Assembly: GCA_964586835.1 (NCBI GenBank)
Contig: CAZPIC010000009.1
Coordinates: forward strand, 1 to 64,000
Source of the DNA: CAZLYF01 sp964586835
GTDB taxonomy: Bacteria > Bacillota > Clostridia > Christensenellales > Aristaeellaceae
DNA: 64,000 bases
Direction of reading: 5' to 3'
The position numbers and the translations under genes were made by a program. The notes below the pieces were generated by a model that saw only the letters and a list, made by a program, of their open reading frames with translations, was not told where the DNA came from and made no database searches. Positions 35,343 through 42,749 of the stretch are shown here, piece by piece. Position 1 is the stretch's first letter; each line of letters starts with the position of its first letter.

Positions 35343-36653
35343 TCAGGAAGCGTCTTCCGTCAGGGGTCTTTCGGTTCTGACCGGCTGCCTCTTCGTTCTT
35401 GCCGGCAGCGCAGCAGGCGCATCGCGAACGAGTTGTGGCCGGATCCCTTTCCCGTCGTCATCCGGAACGACAAGACACTTTCTGACATCGGCCTGCGAGG
35501 GGAGCTCAAACATCGTGTCCATGAGCGCCGCCTCTATGATGGCGCGTAGTCCCCGGGCCCCCGTCTTTCGCTCAATCGCCTCCTGTGCGACAAGGCGGAG
35601 AGCCTCCTCGCTGAAGGAGAGCTCTACGCCGTCCAGCTCAAACAAACGCTGATACTGTCGGACGATCGCGTTCTTAGGCTCTGTCAGAATGCGGATCAGG
35701 GTTTCCCCGTCATGGGGTTCCAAGCCCAGTACAACGGGAATGCGCCCGACGAGTTCCGGAATCAATCCATACTTGACCAGGTCATCGGGGCGGGCATGCT
35801 TGAAAAGTTTCCCGCTTCGCCGGTGGGATGTTTCCTCCGTTGCAGCCCCAAAGCCCATCTGTCGGTCGCCCATCCGCGCGCCGATGATAGCTTCGAGACC
35901 ATCAAATGCTCCGCCACAAATGAACAGGATATTGGAGGTGTCGATGCGTATGCATTCCTGCTGAGGATGCTTACGTCCTCCCTGCGGTGGCACATTGGCA
36001 ATGGTCCCCTCAAGGATCTTTAGAAGCGCCTGCTGGACCCCTTCACCGCTCACATCCCGCGTGATGGACACATTTTCACTTTTTCGAGCGATTTTATCGA
36101 TTTCGTCCAGATAGATGATCCCTTGTTCCGCTGAGGAGACGTTCCCATCTGCCGACTGGATCAGCCTGAGAAGGATATTTTCAACGTCCTCGCCCACGTA
36201 GCCCGCTTCCGTCAGCGAGGTAGCGTCAGCGATAGCGAAGGGCACATGGAGAATTTTGGCGAGCGTCTGCGCCAGATAGGTTTTCCCGGTCCCGGTTGCC
36301 CCGATCATGAGGATATTCGACTTTTGCAGTTCCACATCCTCATCCCCGCTGCCTGAGCGGATGCGTTTATAATGGTTGTAGACCGCGACACACAGGGCGC
36401 GCTTCGTCCTTTCCTGGCCGATCACATACTCGTCAAGCGTCTTTTTGATGTCCACCGGGAGCGGAAGCTTTGTTCTGCCTGTCTTTCTTGAAACCGGTTT
36501 GACTTCCTCCCGAAGGATTTCGCCACACAGGTCGACACATTCATTGCAAATGTAAGCGCCAGGCCCTGCGATCAGGCGCTTGACATCCGTCTGCGACTTG
36601 CCACAGAAGCTGCATCTGTGCAGTTTCTTTGGTTCGTTTGGTTCCTTAGGCAT
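35343..36653 (-). CDS. clpX: ATP-dependent Clp protease ATP-binding subunit ClpX
   Basis: 436 residues. The N-terminal C4 zinc-binding domain is CSFCGK...YICNECVDLCGE. The AAA+ module has Walker A GATGTGKTYLAQ, Walker B IIYLDEIDKIARK, the pore loop region GYVGEDVEN and the ClpP-binding loop with IGF replaced by the MGFG in DRQMGFGA. It unfolds substrates for ClpP. The start is ATG 36653, which overlaps the end of clpP by 8 nt; the longer frame reads into clpP and is rejected. ClpX has an extended, Arg/Pro/Ala-rich C-terminal tail of about 30 residues. Confidence 0.96.
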   Translation of the reverse strand: MPKEPNEPKKLHRCSFCGKSQTDVKRLIAGPGAYICNECVDLCGEILREEVKPVSRKTGRTKLPLPVDIKKTLDEYVIGQERTKRALCVAVYNHYKRIRSGSGDEDVELQKSNILMIGATGTGKTYLAQTLAKILHVPFAIADATSLTEAGYVGEDVENILLRLIQSADGNVSSAEQGIIYLDEIDKIARKSENVSITRDVSGEGVQQALLKILEGTIANVPPQGGRKHPQQECIRIDTSNILFICGGAFDGLEAIIGARMGDRQMGFGAATEETSHRRSGKLFKHARPDDLVKYGLIPELVGRIPVVLGLEPHDGETLIRILTEPKNAIVRQYQRLFELDGVELSFSEEALRLVAQEAIERKTGARGLRAIIEAALMDTMFELPSQADVRKCLVVPDDDGKGIRPQLVRDAPAALPARTKRQPVRTERPLTEDAS

Positions 36654-37254
36654 CGCCACCACCGCCAGATCTGGGCGCATAGATCTCGTCCACAATGCCG
36701 TAGTCAAGAGCTTCCTGCGCGGACATAAAATAGTCCCTCTCCATGTCCCTCGCCACGCGCTCCACTTCCTGTCCAGACATCTGGGCAATCATCTCAATCA
36801 TTTTCTTTTTTGTTTTCTGCAGCCATTCGGCGCGGATGGTCACGTCAGACGAAGGCCCTTCCGCGCCGCCAGAGGGCTGATGGATCATGACTTCGCTGTT
36901 TGGCAGAGCCATGCGCTTTCCCTTCTCACCCGCCATCAGCAAAAAGGCCCCCATCGAAGCAGCCATGCCGACGCATACCGTCCTGACTGGTGATTTGATG
37001 TGCCGCATGGTATCAAAGATGGCCATTCCAGCCGTCACAGAGCCCCCAGGGCTATTGATATACAGCGAGATGTCAGCGCTGGGATTGTCCATCTCAAGAA
37101 AAAGAAGCTGGGCTACCACCGTGTTTGCCAGCCCGTCGTTGATGGGACCGGCCAGGAAAACAATACGGTCCCTGAGAAGGCGGGAATAGATGTCAAAAGA
37201 CCTTTCGCCGCTCCCACTCCGCTCGATAACATATGGTATCAGATACTCTCCCAT
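36646..37254 (-). CDS. clpP: ATP-dependent Clp protease proteolytic subunit
   Basis: 202 residues. Serine peptidase with the catalytic triad visible: Ser in CVGMAASMGAFLL, His in SEVMIHQPSGG, and Asp in ERDYFMSAQEALDYGIVDEI. It assembles as a tetradecamer with ClpX or ClpC. ATG 37254 has AAGGGG 6 nt upstream; ATG 37269 overlaps the tig stop and is an alternative. The C-terminus is Gly-rich. Position between tig and clpX is the conserved order. Confidence 0.97.
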   Translation of the reverse strand: MGEYLIPYVIERSGSGERSFDIYSRLLRDRIVFLAGPINDGLANTVVAQLLFLEMDNPSADISLYINSPGGSVTAGMAIFDTMRHIKSPVRTVCVGMAASMGAFLLMAGEKGKRMALPNSEVMIHQPSGGAEGPSSDVTIRAEWLQKTKKKMIEMIAQMSGQEVERVARDMERDYFMSAQEALDYGIVDEIYAPRSGGGGDA

Positions 37255-37265
37255 GTCTTTCCCCT

Positions 37266-38645
37266 TCATTCATCCTCTTCCGCCGCTTCCGGCGGCACCG
37301 CCTCCTCCATCCCGGCCAAAGCCTCCTCCACCGAGGCGCTGGGCTCCTCCGTTTCCTGCACGATGATTTCCGCAGCATCCCTGAGGAGCTTCACAACCTT
37401 TGCGGACGTGGCGGCTTCCTTGTAATACTCCAACTGTGCCTCGTTGAGGCCTGCCTTGTATCCGTCCAAATCTCTGCCGTCCTTCGGTGCACGGGCGGCC
37501 ATCTCCTTGTCAATCTCCTCCTGGGTCGGGACGACGTCCTCACGCTTCCTGATCTCATCGAGCACCAGCTGCGTCTTGACGCGCAGGGCTGCTTCAGGCC
37601 TGTACATCTCCCGAACCTGTTCTTCAGAGGTACCCGTATACCTCAGATAATCACGGTACTGGAGGCCCTGGTACGCAATCCTCATACGCAGGTTGCGGAC
37701 CATAACGTCCATCTCGTCCTCAATCATGGCATCGGGGATGTCGCAGTCGGAGGCATCCACCGCTTGCAGGATCAGGCTATCTTCCAGCTTTGCCTCAGCC
37801 TGCTTTTCTCTTTGTTCCTCAAGCTCCTTTACGATCGCTTCCCGATATTGTGCAAAGGTCGTGTGCATGGACACGTCTGCTGCGAATTCATCGTCCAGCT
37901 CCGGCCGCAGATCGCGGCTGATCTCGTTGAGCTTAATTTGGAACAATGCCTCCTTGCCCGCAAGACTCTCCTGATGGTAATCCTCAGGAAACTGCACGCG
38001 GACTTCCTTCTCTTCACCGGGAAGCATCCCGATGATGCCGTCCTCAAAGCCGGGAATAAAGGCACCTTTTCCAAGGACGAGGCGGTATCCCTCCGCTGAA
38101 CCACCTTCAAAAAGAGCCCCGTCCATGGTCCCTGTATAATCAATGCTGACCCTGTCGCCAGACTCCGCGGGATCATCGGTCACATCCTGACTGGTCGTGA
38201 CCCGCAGGACATCCTGCTCAATACGGGCTTCGATACTTTCCTCCGAAACAGGCGGAAGATACTTCACTCCCTTGAGTCCCCGGTAATCGCCTAAGACGAC
38301 ATCCGGCCGGACATAGACCTCTGCTGTGAATTTCAGTTCCTTCCCGGAACCGATCTGATCCAAGCTGATGTTCGGCCGGTCTACTGGAAAGAGGGCTTCC
38401 TGATCCACCGCTTCGCGATAGACGTCAGGAAAAACGAGGTCAAAAGCCTCGTTATAAAAGAAATCTTCCCCGTAGAGGGTCTCAATGAATTTCCGGGGGG
38501 CCTTGCCCTTCCTGAAACCCGGGACATTGACACGCGAGCGCAGCTTGAGATATGCCTTTTGCAGCGCGGAGTCAAACTCCTCGGTGGGGACTCCGAAGGA
38601 TATCTTCACCCTGTTGCTGGATAGCTTTTCAACCGAATAACTCAT
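37266..38645 (-). CDS. tig: Trigger factor
   Basis: 459 residues. Ribosome-bound chaperone and peptidyl-prolyl isomerase. The N-terminal ribosome-binding signature is GFRKGKAPRKFIE. The FKBP-type domain runs from about residue 155 (GDRVSIDYTGTMDGALFEGGSAEGYRLVLG). The helical C-terminal chaperone domain ends in an acidic, Glu-rich tail. ATG 38645 has GGAGG 5 nt upstream; the frame from 38729 runs through the promoter. It is the first gene of the tig-clpP-clpX-lon-engB-secG unit. Confidence 0.95.
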   Translation of the reverse strand: MSYSVEKLSSNRVKISFGVPTEEFDSALQKAYLKLRSRVNVPGFRKGKAPRKFIETLYGEDFFYNEAFDLVFPDVYREAVDQEALFPVDRPNISLDQIGSGKELKFTAEVYVRPDVVLGDYRGLKGVKYLPPVSEESIEARIEQDVLRVTTSQDVTDDPAESGDRVSIDYTGTMDGALFEGGSAEGYRLVLGKGAFIPGFEDGIIGMLPGEEKEVRVQFPEDYHQESLAGKEALFQIKLNEISRDLRPELDDEFAADVSMHTTFAQYREAIVKELEEQREKQAEAKLEDSLILQAVDASDCDIPDAMIEDEMDVMVRNLRMRIAYQGLQYRDYLRYTGTSEEQVREMYRPEAALRVKTQLVLDEIRKREDVVPTQEEIDKEMAARAPKDGRDLDGYKAGLNEAQLEYYKEAATSAKVVKLLRDAAEIIVQETEEPSASVEEALAGMEEAVPPEAAEEDE

Positions 38646-38700
38646 CAGGGCCTCCAAACGACAATCGTTTGCGATCCCCTTCACGGAAATCGCTATGTGT

Positions 38701-38729
38701 ATGTTAACATCCGGTGAGGGCGCATGCAA
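38701..38729 (-). promoter_or_regulatory. Promoter of the tig-clpP-clpX-lon unit
   Basis: On the minus strand TTGCAT (38729-38724), 17 nt, TAACAT (38706-38701), giving a 5' leader of about 50 nt before tig. The divergent regulator gene begins at 38884. Confidence 0.65.
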
Positions 38730-38883
38730 GCATATGCATCCATGTTTACAGCACCTTGCAGGCCTTCTGACACCGGGCCCCTTTCTTCTCAGCCCGCAGC
38801 ACCTGTGTTATACTTTTGTCTGGGCGGAATCCCGGGTGGCTCGGTCCCCGGCGGTCTCCGTTCTGCAGGGGGAGGATCACGGT

Positions 38884-39942
38884 ATGGACGAGCCTTTCTG
38901 GCAGAAATTTCAGCGATTTTTTTCAACTCTTGGTACCGATGTCTTTTTGCTGAACGACAGTGGGCAAAGCCTTTTTCTCTCTGAGAATCCCCCTGAAAGC
39001 CTTCCTTCGGGGCTGGATCTCGGTGCTCCGGTCGTCAGCGGCGGGTTTCTTTTCCAGAAGCTTTCCACCACTCCCACGCTCTTTCTGGCTGTACGTGTGG
39101 GGACGGAAGCAGACAGGCTGATCAGGCTGAGTGCCTCCCTGCTTGAAGCCCTGATGACAGGACCTTCTCCCTCTGACAGTTTTGACGACGCTTACCGCGA
39201 GATGCTGCTCCATGAGCTCCAGCCCACGGAGACAGAAGCCCTTGCCAGCCGTTTCGGGTTGAAGCTGCACCAAAGAAGGTGTGTAATTCTTTTACATCTG
39301 ATCCCAGCACGAGGACGAAGCCCCTACAGCATGCTGCAGCAGTCCGTTCCCCTGACGGGCGACGACGTCCTTGTGCCCCTGGACAGCCACTGGATAGCCC
39401 TGGTCAAGGATATGGCGGATATGGCTGACACAGGGGAACTCAGGGAATACGCATCGGCGCTGAGGGAAACCATCCTTGAGGAAGAGGGCCTCCAGGTCAT
39501 GGTAGGCATCGGCGAGCCTTCTCCGTCGCTTCATGACCTGTCCCTGAGCTGTCGCCAGGCCAGAAAGGCTCTGGAGCTTGGATGCGTTTTCCGTGAGACG
39601 GAGCATATCCATGTTTATCGGACGATGCTGCTTGAGAGGCTTCTTGCCGATATCCCTCCTGAAACAGCGTCGCACTACCACGGGCTTCTCTTCAACCGAA
39701 GAACCGCACACCTGTTTAATGAAGAAACACTCAAGACCGTCAACATGTTTCTCGCGAAGGATCTAAACCTGTCGGATACCGCGCGGCACCTCTACATCCA
39801 CCGCAATACCCTTGTATACCGCCTGGATAAAATCCATCGGCTCTCGGGGCTTGACTTAAGGCGCTTTGAAGATGCAGTCACGTTCAAGCTTCTCCATGAC
39901 CTAAAAAAGTGTTCAAAAACCAAACGCAGGAAGATATCATGA
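38884..39942 (+). CDS. PucR/CdaR-type transcriptional regulator
   Basis: 352 residues. The C-terminal 65 residues form the PucR-family helix-turn-helix: NLSDTARHLYIHRNTLVYRLDKI, then LDLRRFEDAVTFKLLH. The centre (about 110-270) resembles a GGDEF-like/CdaR middle domain (VMVGIGEPSPSLHDLSLSCRQARKALELG). The N-terminal about 95 residues form a possible ligand-sensing domain. Such proteins are usually activators of nearby catabolic genes. ATG 38884 has GGGGGAGG 8 nt upstream. Its stop overlaps the start of the CtpA gene (ATGA). A TATACT box at 38809-38814 may be its -10 without a good -35. Confidence 0.82.
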   Translation: MDEPFWQKFQRFFSTLGTDVFLLNDSGQSLFLSENPPESLPSGLDLGAPVVSGGFLFQKLSTTPTLFLAVRVGTEADRLIRLSASLLEALMTGPSPSDSFDDAYREMLLHELQPTETEALASRFGLKLHQRRCVILLHLIPARGRSPYSMLQQSVPLTGDDVLVPLDSHWIALVKDMADMADTGELREYASALRETILEEEGLQVMVGIGEPSPSLHDLSLSCRQARKALELGCVFRETEHIHVYRTMLLERLLADIPPETASHYHGLLFNRRTAHLFNEETLKTVNMFLAKDLNLSDTARHLYIHRNTLVYRLDKIHRLSGLDLRRFEDAVTFKLLHDLKKCSKTKRRKIS

Positions 39943-41249
39943 AAAGAATTTTTACCCACAGAGCCATCAAACAGCTCCTATGCGCCCTGCTGCTCGTATC
40001 CCTGTGCGTAGCAGCCGGGTCGGTGTCCAAGGCCTTCGGAAACAGCGCAGGGACGATCACGATCTCCCTCCAAGAATATGAGCGGCTCAAGCGATACGAG
40101 CTTCTTGACGAGGTCCACCAAGTGATCGATGCCTATTATTTCGAGGAACCCGACGAAGAGGCCATGATGGACGGTGCCATCAGCGGTTTTCTCGCTGGGC
40201 TGGGAGACGCCTACACCTTCTATTATCCCCAAAAAGCGTGGGAGACCCTATGGGAAGACGACACGGGAAAGTACGCCGGTATTGGAGTCCAGCTCCTGGG
40301 CGATTATGAGGACTCAAGCGTGACCGTGACGCGCGTTTTTCGCGACACGCCCGCTGAGGAGGCAGGCATCCGAAAAGGCGACGTGTTCTTCATGGTGGAG
40401 GATCTAGCCGTTACCACCGCGACCATGCAGGATGCGGTCAGCATGATGCGAGGCGTTCCGGGAGAGCAGGTTCACGTGGAAATGCTCCGCAACGGAGAGA
40501 TCCTTTCCTTTGATATCGTAAAAGCACAGATCAACGTCAACCGGCTGGAATCGACTATGCTCGATGAGGCAATCGGATACATCACCCTCTACGAATTCGC
40601 GGGCGACTGTGCAGAGGCCTTTGAGGCGGCGCTATCCGACCTGGAGGGACAGGGTGCACAGGCGCTGATCCTGGATCTAAGAGACAACCCCGGCGGATGG
40701 GTCGGTTCCGGCATTTCCATCGCCGACCTGTTTTTTGACAACCAGCTTCTCTTCTATACGCAAGACCGTGCTGGAAACCAGGAAAAGACCTATGGTCAGA
40801 CAGGCAAGACTGATATTCCGCTCATCATCCTCATCAATGGCCATTCCGCCTCCACCTCTGAGATCGTTTCAGCCGCAATGAAGGACTACGGACGCGCAAC
40901 CCTGGTTGGGACAAAAACCTTCGGGAAAGGCATTGTTCAGGACGTCCGACCGCTGGGCGATGGCCAGTCCGGGTTTCAGTACACCTTCGCCCAATTCTAT
41001 TCCCCTTCCGGCAACAAGGTACACAAGACAGGGGTCCTTCCGGATTTAGAGGTTCCCATGCCGGACGAGCTCCTGGACCTATACTTTGAGTTTGGAGACC
41101 TCAGCGACCCCCAGCTGATGGCCGCTTACGACGAGGCGCTCAGGCTTCTTTCCACAGCAGCAGACCACGCTGCGTCCGACGCTTTGCCACGCCTTTCCGG
41201 TTCCTTCCCAGCCACAGGGTTTAGGGACGCGCAGGGCGGTTGCCGTTGA
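39939..41249 (+). CDS. C-terminal processing peptidase (S41, CtpA family)
   Basis: 436 residues. A signal anchor spans residues about 10-33. The PDZ domain (about 105-190) reads YAGIGVQLLGDYEDSSVTVTRVFRDTPAEEAGIRKGD. The protease core has DLRDNPGG, the catalytic Ser in NGHSASTSEIVSAAMKD and Lys in GTKTFGKGIVQ. It acts outside the membrane on C-termini of exported proteins. ATG 39939 overlaps the preceding regulator gene by 4 nt, so the pair is coupled, which is unusual for a PucR-type gene. GGAAG lies 5-6 nt upstream of the ATG. Confidence 0.92.
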   Translation: MKRIFTHRAIKQLLCALLLVSLCVAAGSVSKAFGNSAGTITISLQEYERLKRYELLDEVHQVIDAYYFEEPDEEAMMDGAISGFLAGLGDAYTFYYPQKAWETLWEDDTGKYAGIGVQLLGDYEDSSVTVTRVFRDTPAEEAGIRKGDVFFMVEDLAVTTATMQDAVSMMRGVPGEQVHVEMLRNGEILSFDIVKAQINVNRLESTMLDEAIGYITLYEFAGDCAEAFEAALSDLEGQGAQALILDLRDNPGGWVGSGISIADLFFDNQLLFYTQDRAGNQEKTYGQTGKTDIPLIILINGHSASTSEIVSAAMKDYGRATLVGTKTFGKGIVQDVRPLGDGQSGFQYTFAQFYSPSGNKVHKTGVLPDLEVPMPDELLDLYFEFGDLSDPQLMAAYDEALRLLSTAADHAASDALPRLSGSFPATGFRDAQGGCR

Positions 41250-41269
41250 CGGAGTTGTGTTGTATGATG
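41241..41269 (+). promoter_or_regulatory. Promoter of the SRP RNA gene
   Basis: TTGCCG (41241-41246), 17 nt, TATGAT (41264-41269). The -35 overlaps the last codons of the CtpA gene. The predicted start at about 41276 coincides with the first base of the SRP RNA terminal helix. Confidence 0.7.
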
Positions 41270-41275
41270 GGCAAG

Positions 41276-41395
41276 CCGTACGCGGTGCCGGGTCCTGTGC
41301 GATTTCATGGTGTGAACCCTGTCAGGTCCGGAAGGAAGCAGCAGTAAGCACAAGTTGGGATGTGCTGCAGGAGTGCCTGACAACGCGTACGGTTT
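41276..41395 (+). ncRNA. ffs: Signal recognition particle RNA, short bacterial type
   Basis: The universally conserved domain IV loop is present as GTCAGGTCCGGAAGGAAGC (41322-41340). The ends pair: CCGTACGCG at 41277-41285 with CGCGTACGG at 41385-41393. Total length is about 120 nt, so this is the 4.5S-like form without the Alu domain seen in the long Bacillus scRNA. It binds Ffh and targets nascent membrane proteins. It lies between ctpA and glyA with its own promoter. The 3' side has only TTTT and no separate terminator, so read-through into glyA is possible. Confidence 0.93.
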
Positions 41396-41419
41396 TACAT
41401 TTGATCCGGAGGATAGCGT

Positions 41420-42658
41420 ATGTGGAAAATACCTGAGGCCCTACAGGCAGACGAGGCGATTTATCAGGCGATAAAAAGCGAGAGTGCCAGGCAGGAAGAA
41501 CACATCGAACTCATCGCAAGTGAGAACTTTGTCAGTCCGGCCGTCCTGGCCGCGCTGGGGTCTCCGCTGACAAACAAGTACGCTGAAGGATATCCTGCAA
41601 AACGATATTATGGCGGCTGCCAATACGTGGATATCGCGGAAACTCTGGCCATCGAACGAGCAAAGGAGCTGTTCGGGGCTGAACATGCCAACGTACAACC
41701 ACATTCCGGCTCACAAGCCAATATGGCAGTGTATTTCGCCTTGCTCAAGCCCGGAGACACCGTGCTTGGCATGAGCCTGAACCATGGCGGCCATCTGACA
41801 CATGGAAGCCCATTTAACTTTAGCGGTCAGTACTTCCACTTTGAGTCATACGGGGTGGCCCCCCTGACGGAGACCATTGACTATGACCAGCTCGCGGAGA
41901 AGGCTAGGAAATGCAGGCCACGGATGATCGTGGCCGGCGCATCCGCCTATCCCAGGACCCTTGATTTCAAGCGCCTCCGGGCGATTGCTGACGAAGTGGG
42001 CGCTTTCCTGATGGCAGACATGGCACACATCGCAGGGCTGGTCGCGACCGGCCTGCATCCCTCTCCCATACCGTGGGCGGACGCCGTTACGACCACAACC
42101 CATAAAACCCTTCGCGGACCCAGGGGAGGCATGATTCTCTGTAAGGCTGAGCATGCCAGGGCGATTGACAAGGCGATCTTCCCCGGCATCCAGGGTGGTC
42201 CTCTGATGCATGCGATTGCGGCAAAGGCGGTCTGCTTTTGGGAGGCGTTGCAGCCCGAGTTTGCAGCTTATCAGGAACAGATCCTCAAGAACGCCAAGGC
42301 GCTGGAAGACAGTTTTCGCGCTTTGAACATCCGGATGGTGTCCGGGGGAACGGACAACCACCTGTTGCTCCTTGACTTCGCGGATCTTGAGGTCACCGGG
42401 CGGGATGTGGAAAGGCTGCTGGGACTGGCGAACATCACGGTAAACAAAAACATGGTGCCGAGAGATCGGCGCAAGTCTTCCGTCACCAGTGGCATTCGGA
42501 TCGGGACGCCCGCCGTGACCACCCGCGGCATGAAGGAACGCGAGATGCGTCTGATCGCGGAGTGGATCGCAAGGATTCTGCGCGAGGGCGAGCCAGCCGT
42601 TCAGAGCGTCGGCGCCGCTGTCAGTGCCCTGATGTCCTCGTTTCCCCTCTATGCCTGA
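41420..42658 (+). CDS. glyA: Serine hydroxymethyltransferase
   Basis: 412 residues, complete. PLP enzyme interconverting serine and glycine with tetrahydrofolate, the main source of one-carbon units. Motifs: HIELIASENFVSPAVLAALGSPLTNKYAEGYPAKRYYGG, ANVQPHSGSQANMAVYFALL, DMAHIAGLVATG and TTTHKTLRGPRGG with the PLP Lys. GGAGG lies 7 nt before the ATG. The C-terminus matches family length. A strong terminator follows 20 nt after the stop. Confidence 0.97.
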   Translation: MWKIPEALQADEAIYQAIKSESARQEEHIELIASENFVSPAVLAALGSPLTNKYAEGYPAKRYYGGCQYVDIAETLAIERAKELFGAEHANVQPHSGSQANMAVYFALLKPGDTVLGMSLNHGGHLTHGSPFNFSGQYFHFESYGVAPLTETIDYDQLAEKARKCRPRMIVAGASAYPRTLDFKRLRAIADEVGAFLMADMAHIAGLVATGLHPSPIPWADAVTTTTHKTLRGPRGGMILCKAEHARAIDKAIFPGIQGGPLMHAIAAKAVCFWEALQPEFAAYQEQILKNAKALEDSFRALNIRMVSGGTDNHLLLLDFADLEVTGRDVERLLGLANITVNKNMVPRDRRKSSVTSGIRIGTPAVTTRGMKEREMRLIAEWIARILREGEPAVQSVGAAVSALMSSFPLYA

Positions 42659-42678
42659 TGTGCGCGAGAAGACACTTC

Positions 42679-42704
42679 AGCCCGCCACGCGGCGGGCTTT
42701 TTTT
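42679..42704 (+). terminator. Terminator downstream of glyA
   Basis: AGCCCGCC, loop ACGC, GGCGGGCT followed by TTTTTT. A perfect 8-bp stem. Confidence 0.92.
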
Positions 42705-42731
42705 GCCAGGAACGCAGACCTGTGATAAAAT
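42703..42731 (+). promoter_or_regulatory. polA promoter
   Basis: TTGCCA (42703-42708), 17 nt, TAAAAT (42726-42731). The -35 abuts the T-run of the glyA terminator, 19 nt upstream of the polA start. Confidence 0.65.
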
Positions 42732-42749
42732 GCGCCAGAGGTGTTGGAT

